Translations under genes and position numbers: made by a program
In this document: positions 5,298 through 11,981 of the stretch, piece after piece
Position numbering within the stretch: the first letter of the stretch is position 1
Layout of the letters: the number at the start of each line of letters is the position of its first letter
Notes under the pieces: generated by a model
What the model was told of the DNA's origin: nothing
What the model saw: only the letters and a program-made list of their open reading frames with translations
Databases searched by the model: none
DNA from: Candidatus Aminicenantota bacterium
Lineage (GTDB): Bacteria; Acidobacteriota; Aminicenantia; Aminicenantales; Saccharicenantaceae
DNA length: 11,981 nt
Direction: 5' to 3'
NCBI GenBank assembly: GCA_011048485.1
Contig: DSDX01000344.1
Coordinates: 1-11,981 of the forward strand

Positions 5298-7451
5298 ATG
5301 GACCTCACAAAAGAACTCGTCCTCGGCAACTACCGTCTCATCGAGAAGCTCGGCGAGGGCGGCATGGGCGCCGTCTGGAAAGCCCGGGACCTCAAGCTCG
5401 ACCGCGATGTCGCCATCAAGTTCCTGCCGCAGGGCGCGGTGGGAGACCCCGAGAGGAGGGTCTTCTTCGAGCGCGAGGCCAAGGCCGTCGCCGCCCTGCG
5501 CCATCCCAACATCGTCACCATCTACGCCATCGACGAGGCCGAGGGCACGACCTTCTTCACCATGGAGCTCATCGAAGGCCGGTCGTTGTCCGAGCTCGTC
5601 GAGCCCGCGGGCGTTCCCCTGGACCGCTTCCTCGAGGTCGCCGTGCCGCTCGCCGACGCCGTCGCCGCCGCCCACGCCAGCGGCATCATTCACCGCGACC
5701 TCAAGCCCCCGAACATCATGATCGACACGACGGGGACGATCAAGATCCTCGACTTCGGCCTGGCCCGCATCCTCCTGCCCCTGCCGCGGGTGATCGGCCG
5801 GGACGAGGGCACGACGGCCACGCTCGACGCCGATTTCGCCGGGACGATCGCCTACATGTCGCCCGAACAGCTCCGCAACCAGCCGCTCGACCACCGCACC
5901 GACATCTTCTCGCTCGGCATCGTCCTGTTCGAATGGGCCACGGGGCGCCTGCCGTTCGCGGGCCGGACCGGCCCCGAGCGGATCGCCGCCGTCCTCAAAG
6001 ACGAGCCTCTCGTGGCCTCCGAGCTCAATCCCCGCCTGCCCCGCCAGATCGACCGCATCCTCCGCCATTGTCTCGAGAAGGAGCCGCGCTACCGCATGGC
6101 CTCGGCCCGGGACCTCAGGGACGAGCTCGGGTCGCTGGACCAGCCCGGCGACGCGGGCCGGACCGCCGCCCCCCCCTCGATCGCCGTCCTGCCTTTCGTC
6201 GACATGAGCCGGGAGAAGGACCAGGGCTATTTCTGCGAAGGCATCGCCGAGGAGATCATCAACGCCCTGTGCCGCATCCGGGGACTTCGGGTCGCCTCGC
6301 GGACCGGGTCGTTCCAGTACAAGGACGCGGCGGCCGATCCGCGCGAGATCGCCAGCGCGCTCCGGGTCGACACGGTCCTCGAGGGCAGCGTGCGGAAGTC
6401 CGACAACAGGCTCCGCATCACGGTCCAGCTCATCGAAGCCGCCCGGGGCTTTCATCTCTGGTCGGAATCCTACGACCGGGAGCTGCGCGACGTCTTCGCC
6501 ATCCAGCAGGAGATCGCCCGCAACGTCGTCCGTTCCCTGAGGGTCACGCTCAGCCCCCAGGAGAAGGGCGCCCTGGCGGCGGTCCCGACAAGCCACGTCC
6601 AAGCCTACGACTACTACCTGCGCGGCCGGTCCTTTTTCTATCGCTACGGCCGCCACGACATCGAGTTCGCCCTCCAGCTCTTCGCCCGGGCCGTCGAGCT
6701 CGACCCGGACTACGCCCTGGCCCACGCCGGCCTGGCCGACTGCTGGTCCTACATCTACCTCTACGCCGAGAGAAAGGACGAGGTCCGGGCCCAGGCCGAG
6801 GCCGCCGGCCGCCGGGCCGTCGAGCTGGCCCCCGAGTCCGCCCAAGCCCAGGCCTCGCTGGCCATGGCCCTGTCCCTCGGGCCCAAGAAGGGGGACGCCG
6901 AACCCGCCTTCGAGAGGGCCATCCGGCTCGACCCGACGCTCTTCGAGGCCTGGTACTTCTATGCCCGGCACGCCTTCGCTTCGGGCGATCTGGCCAAGTC
7001 GGCCACCCTTTACGAGGAGGCCATGCGGGTCCGGCCCGAGGATTTCTATTCGCCGCTTCTCGTCGCCCAAGTCTACCAGGAGCTGGACCGGCCCGAGGAC
7101 GCCCGGGCCGTCAGGGAGAAGGGCGTGGCCCTGGTCGAGAAGCACGTCGACCTCCACCCGGACGATGTCCGGGCCCTCTACATGGGGGCCAACGGCCTGA
7201 TCGCCCTGGGCCAGAAGGCCAAGGGCCTGGAGTGGGCCCGGCGGGCCCGCCGCATCGAACCCGACGATCCCATGGTCCTCTACAATCTCGGCTGCATCCA
7301 CGCCCTGGCCGGCGATCTCGAGGAGGCCATCGACTGCCTGGAGCGGGCCGCCGCGGGGGGGCTCCTCCAGAAGGGCTGGTACGAGCACGACGGCGACCTC
7401 GAGCCCGTCCGCGGCCATCCCCGCTTCAAGGCCCTCCTCGAAAGGATGTAG
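5298..7451 (+). CDS. Ser/Thr protein kinase with TolB-like and TPR regions
   Basis: A 717-residue Hanks-type kinase. The catalytic domain covers about residues 12-278, with all key elements: glycine loop G-E-G-G-M-G (19-24), Lys41 in VAIK, H-R-D-L-K-P-P-N (132-139) with catalytic Asp134 and Asn139, and DFG (152-154). A long activation loop runs to GTIAYMSPEQ. A short Pro/Ala linker follows. A TolB/FlgO-like alpha-beta region from about 294 to 415 begins with IAVLPFVDMS and continues through VLEGSVRKSDNRLRITVQL. From about 437 to the end are roughly six TPR-like helical repeats, probably for protein binding. No membrane helix separates kinase and sensor regions, so the protein should be cytoplasmic, unlike PknB-type kinases. 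Eleven bases separate it from the exporter ATPase gene, suggesting it controls or accompanies that transporter. Activity is predicted with confidence; targets are unknown. Confidence 0.93.
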   Translation: MDLTKELVLGNYRLIEKLGEGGMGAVWKARDLKLDRDVAIKFLPQGAVGDPERRVFFEREAKAVAALRHPNIVTIYAIDEAEGTTFFTMELIEGRSLSELVEPAGVPLDRFLEVAVPLADAVAAAHASGIIHRDLKPPNIMIDTTGTIKILDFGLARILLPLPRVIGRDEGTTATLDADFAGTIAYMSPEQLRNQPLDHRTDIFSLGIVLFEWATGRLPFAGRTGPERIAAVLKDEPLVASELNPRLPRQIDRILRHCLEKEPRYRMASARDLRDELGSLDQPGDAGRTAAPPSIAVLPFVDMSREKDQGYFCEGIAEEIINALCRIRGLRVASRTGSFQYKDAAADPREIASALRVDTVLEGSVRKSDNRLRITVQLIEAARGFHLWSESYDRELRDVFAIQQEIARNVVRSLRVTLSPQEKGALAAVPTSHVQAYDYYLRGRSFFYRYGRHDIEFALQLFARAVELDPDYALAHAGLADCWSYIYLYAERKDEVRAQAEAAGRRAVELAPESAQAQASLAMALSLGPKKGDAEPAFERAIRLDPTLFEAWYFYARHAFASGDLAKSATLYEEAMRVRPEDFYSPLLVAQVYQELDRPEDARAVREKGVALVEKHVDLHPDDVRALYMGANGLIALGQKAKGLEWARRARRIEPDDPMVLYNLGCIHALAGDLEEAIDCLERAAAGGLLQKGWYEHDGDLEPVRGHPRFKALLERM

Positions 7452-7462
7452 CAAGGCGGCCC

Positions 7463-8380
7463 ATGGGTGTCCTCGTGACCGCCGCCGGTCTGACCAAGAC
7501 GTACGGCGACCTCACGGCGGTCGCCGGCATCGACTTCGAGATCCGCGAGGGCGAGTGCTTCGGCTTTCTCGGGCCCAACGGGGCCGGCAAGACGACGACC
7601 GTCCGCATGATCCATTGCGTCTCGCCCCTGACTTCCGGCACGCTGACCGTCGGAGGACTGCCCGCGGGCATCGGCAACCGGGCCCTGAAGAAGATGACCG
7701 GGGTCATCCCCCAGGAGATCAACCTCGACAACGACTTGACCGTGGCCGAGAACCTGGTCATCTTCGCCCGCTTCTTCGACATCGGCCGCCGGGAGGCCAA
7801 GGCCCGCATCGCCGAGCTGCTGCGCTTCGTCGAGCTCGAGGCCAAGGCCAAGTGCAAGATCTCGGAGCTTTCGACGGGCATGAAGCGGCGGCTGCTCATC
7901 GCCCGGGCGCTCATCAACCGCCCCCGCCTCATCGTCGCCGACGAGCCGACGACCGGCCTCGACCCCCAGGCCCGCCACCTCATCTGGCAGCGCCTCCGCC
8001 GGCTCAAGACCCAGGGCACGACGCTCGTCCTGACGACCCAGTACATGGAGGAGGCCCAGCAGCTCTGCGACCGGCTGGTCGTCATGCACGAGGGGCGGAT
8101 CCTCAAGGAAGGCGCGCCCGCCCGCCTCGTCGAGGACGAGATCGGGCGCGAAGTCGTCGAGGTCCGGACGCCGCCCGAAGACGACGCCAGGATCGTCGGC
8201 CATTTGGCCGGCTTCGCCTGCGCCCACGAGCGCGTCGGCGACACCCTCTACTTCTACTGCCGCGACGGGCACGGGACGATGAAGAAGCTCCTCGAGCTCG
8301 ACCTGCCCAACACCCTGAACCGGCCGGCGACGCTCGAGGACGTCTTCCTCAAGCTCACGGGACGGAGCCTCCACGAATGA
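7463..8380 (+). CDS. ABC-2 type exporter ATP-binding protein (DrrA/NodI-like)
   Basis: A 305-residue ATPase that should power the permease encoded next. Visible motifs are Walker A G-P-N-G-A-G-K-T-T (37-45), the Q-loop in GVIPQEINLDNDLTVAENL (about 78-96), the signature S-E-L-S-T-G-M-K-R-R-L (Thr replaces the usual second residue Gly), and Walker B LIVADEPTTGLD. At the H-loop position the sequence reads LTTQYMEEA, with Gln in place of His, as known in DrrA-type transporters. The C-terminal 80 residues form the extra domain typical of DrrA/NodI-like proteins. The start at 7463 lies 11 bases after the kinase stop codon, with an AAGGCGG site. The frame is open far upstream, but that part is a shadow of the kinase gene. 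Substrate is unknown: drugs, lipids and polysaccharides are all possible for this family. Confidence 0.92.
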   Translation: MGVLVTAAGLTKTYGDLTAVAGIDFEIREGECFGFLGPNGAGKTTTVRMIHCVSPLTSGTLTVGGLPAGIGNRALKKMTGVIPQEINLDNDLTVAENLVIFARFFDIGRREAKARIAELLRFVELEAKAKCKISELSTGMKRRLLIARALINRPRLIVADEPTTGLDPQARHLIWQRLRRLKTQGTTLVLTTQYMEEAQQLCDRLVVMHEGRILKEGAPARLVEDEIGREVVEVRTPPEDDARIVGHLAGFACAHERVGDTLYFYCRDGHGTMKKLLELDLPNTLNRPATLEDVFLKLTGRSLHE

Positions 8381-9144
8381 GCCTGTCCTACCGCATCGCC
8401 TACGTCTTCCTGAGGAACCTCTATTCCTACAAGCGGTTCGTCGTCCCGACCTTCCTGGTCAGCCTGGTCGAGCCGCTCTTCTACCTGGTCACGTTCGGCA
8501 TCGGCATGGGGGCCTACATGGGCGCCTTCGGCGGCCGGCCCTACCTCCACTTCCTCGTGCCCGGCGTCCTGGCCACGGCGGCCATGATGTCGTCGTCGTT
8601 CGAGTGCCTCTACGGGACCTTCGTCAAGATCGTCCACGAGAAGGTCTACGAATCCCTCATCGCCACGCCGGTTTCGGCCGACGAGGCCGTGGCCGGCGAC
8701 ATCGCCTGGGCCTCGTTCCGGGGCCTCATCAGCGGCGGCCTCATGATGGCCGTGGCCCTGGCCATGGGCGTCGCCCCGGCGGCGGCCTGGCGGGCCGCCG
8801 TCCTCCTGGTCTTCCTGGTCTTCGTCGGGGTCCTCTTCGGCTCCCTGGCCATGATCGTCACCTCGGTCTCGCCCAGCTTCGATTTCTTCAGCTACTACAC
8901 CGAGCTCGTCATCACCCCGATGTTCTTCTTCTCCGGGGTCTTCTTCCCCCTCGACAACTTCCCCGGCTGGATGAAGGTCCTGGCCGAGTTCCTGCCTTTG
9001 ACCCACGCCGTCCGCGTCTCACGGGCGCTCTTCACCGGCGACGCCGTGCCCGGCGTCGGCTGGAGCCTGGCCGGACTGGCCGTCCTGGCGGCGGCCGCGT
9101 TCACGGTCTCCACCCGCATGATGCGGAAACGCCTGATCAAATAG
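8377..9144 (+). CDS. ABC-2 type exporter permease (NodJ/DrrB-like)
   Basis: A 255-residue inner-membrane protein with about six hydrophobic segments, the normal size and topology for ABC-2 permeases. Family features include an N-terminal amphipathic YVFLRNLYSYKR segment, the LVPGVLATAAMMSSSFE segment of the second membrane region, a cytoplasmic loop EKVYESLIATPVSADEAVAGD that resembles the coupling loop of NodJ-like proteins, and a PMFFFSGVFFPLDNFP block near residue 190. Its ATG overlaps the ATPase stop codon (ATGA), so the two are translationally coupled and form one transporter, probably as a dimer of each. Nine bases follow before the next gene. The exported molecule cannot be read from the sequence; a surface glycan or lipid is one guess from NodJ-like relatives. 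Confidence 0.9.
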   Translation: MSLSYRIAYVFLRNLYSYKRFVVPTFLVSLVEPLFYLVTFGIGMGAYMGAFGGRPYLHFLVPGVLATAAMMSSSFECLYGTFVKIVHEKVYESLIATPVSADEAVAGDIAWASFRGLISGGLMMAVALAMGVAPAAAWRAAVLLVFLVFVGVLFGSLAMIVTSVSPSFDFFSYYTELVITPMFFFSGVFFPLDNFPGWMKVLAEFLPLTHAVRVSRALFTGDAVPGVGWSLAGLAVLAAAAFTVSTRMMRKRLIK

Positions 9145-9153
9145 GAGCTTGTC

Positions 9154-11853
<2,700 letters not shown>

Positions 11854-11981
11854 AAGGAACTCATCCCTTCGGCCGGGCTCGGAATATCACCCTTTGCCCC
11901 CGCACCCCGGAAACCTTCTTATACGATTTCCCCCGCCTGCGGCGGGTCCCCCTTCCAGCACGGGGGCCTAAGGGCGATAAT
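11854..11981. other. Non-coding right end of the window
   Basis: No gene start or tRNA is visible in these 128 bases. They contain a pyrimidine-rich stretch, a TATACGAT that could be an isolated -10-like element (11920-11927, no fitting -35), and two GC-rich hairpins described separately. The downstream gene lies outside the window. Confidence 0.6.
11932..11966 (+). terminator. Two tandem GC-rich hairpins downstream of the operon
   Basis: CCCGCC (11932-11937) and GGCGGG (11941-11946) form a six-pair stem around TGC. CCCCC (11948-11952) and GGGGG (11962-11966) form a second stem around a nine-base loop. They lie 78 bases after the stop codon and are followed by no T-tract. Transcription termination or message 3'-end protection is plausible; a dispersed palindromic repeat is another reading. 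Confidence 0.4.

Noticed and set aside
5187..7454. Very long minus-strand open frame (755 codons) opposite the kinase gene
   Set aside because: The kinase on the plus strand has all catalytic motifs. The antisense frame is open only because of strong third-position GC bias and shows Gly/Asp/Val-rich low-complexity protein.
5279..7462. In-frame N-terminal extension of the ABC ATPase across the whole kinase gene
   Set aside because: The extension translates to Arg/Pro/Gly-rich sequence without domains. The ATPase family starts at about the ATG at 7463.

Overview
The window is GC-rich, densely coding DNA, almost certainly from a Gram-negative-type bacterium. A lipoprotein with a GWxTD-type domain, a Hanks-type kinase carrying TolB-like and TPR regions, and a DUF6599-like secreted protein together suggest the Acidobacteriota or the related candidate phylum Aminicenantes. 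This placement is inference from family content only. No rRNA, tRNA, insertion sequence, CRISPR array or origin was recognised.

Layout. Positions 1-173 are non-coding on the + strand. They hold a probable promoter facing left, for a gene that would begin at or beyond the left edge, and a GC-rich palindrome. A GWxTD-domain lipoprotein gene (174-1094) follows and ends at a GC-rich hairpin. A second transcription unit starts from a good sigma70-like promoter at 1128-1156. It carries a DUF47/PhoU-like accessory protein (1184-1810), a PiT-family phosphate transporter (2005-3015), a small exported protein (3020-3529) and a POT/PTR-family peptide transporter (3564-4931). A 194-base gap with a long nested hairpin splits the first two of these genes. 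A 67-residue Cys-rich zinc-ribbon protein (4948-5151, minus strand) converges on this unit.

A divergent promoter region (5152-5297) separates the zinc-ribbon gene from a tightly packed rightward operon. That operon encodes a soluble Ser/Thr kinase with TolB-like and TPR regions (5298-7451), an ABC-2 exporter ATPase (7463-8380), its permease (8377-9144) and a large exported beta-propeller/phosphoesterase protein (9154-11853). The divergent region contains a perfect 8-base inverted repeat whose arms lie beside the -35 boxes of both promoters. The last 128 bases are non-coding and contain two GC-rich hairpins.

How it may work together. The left operon is an uptake unit for phosphate and probably small peptides, with the DUF47 protein as partner of the PiT channel. 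In the right operon, gaps of 11, -4 and 9 bases mean that kinase, exporter and exported phosphoesterase are very probably co-transcribed. A signalling kinase controlling export and extracytoplasmic phosphoester hydrolysis is a reasonable hypothesis. Phosphate release outside and PiT uptake could be linked, but nothing in the sequence proves that the two operons are co-regulated.
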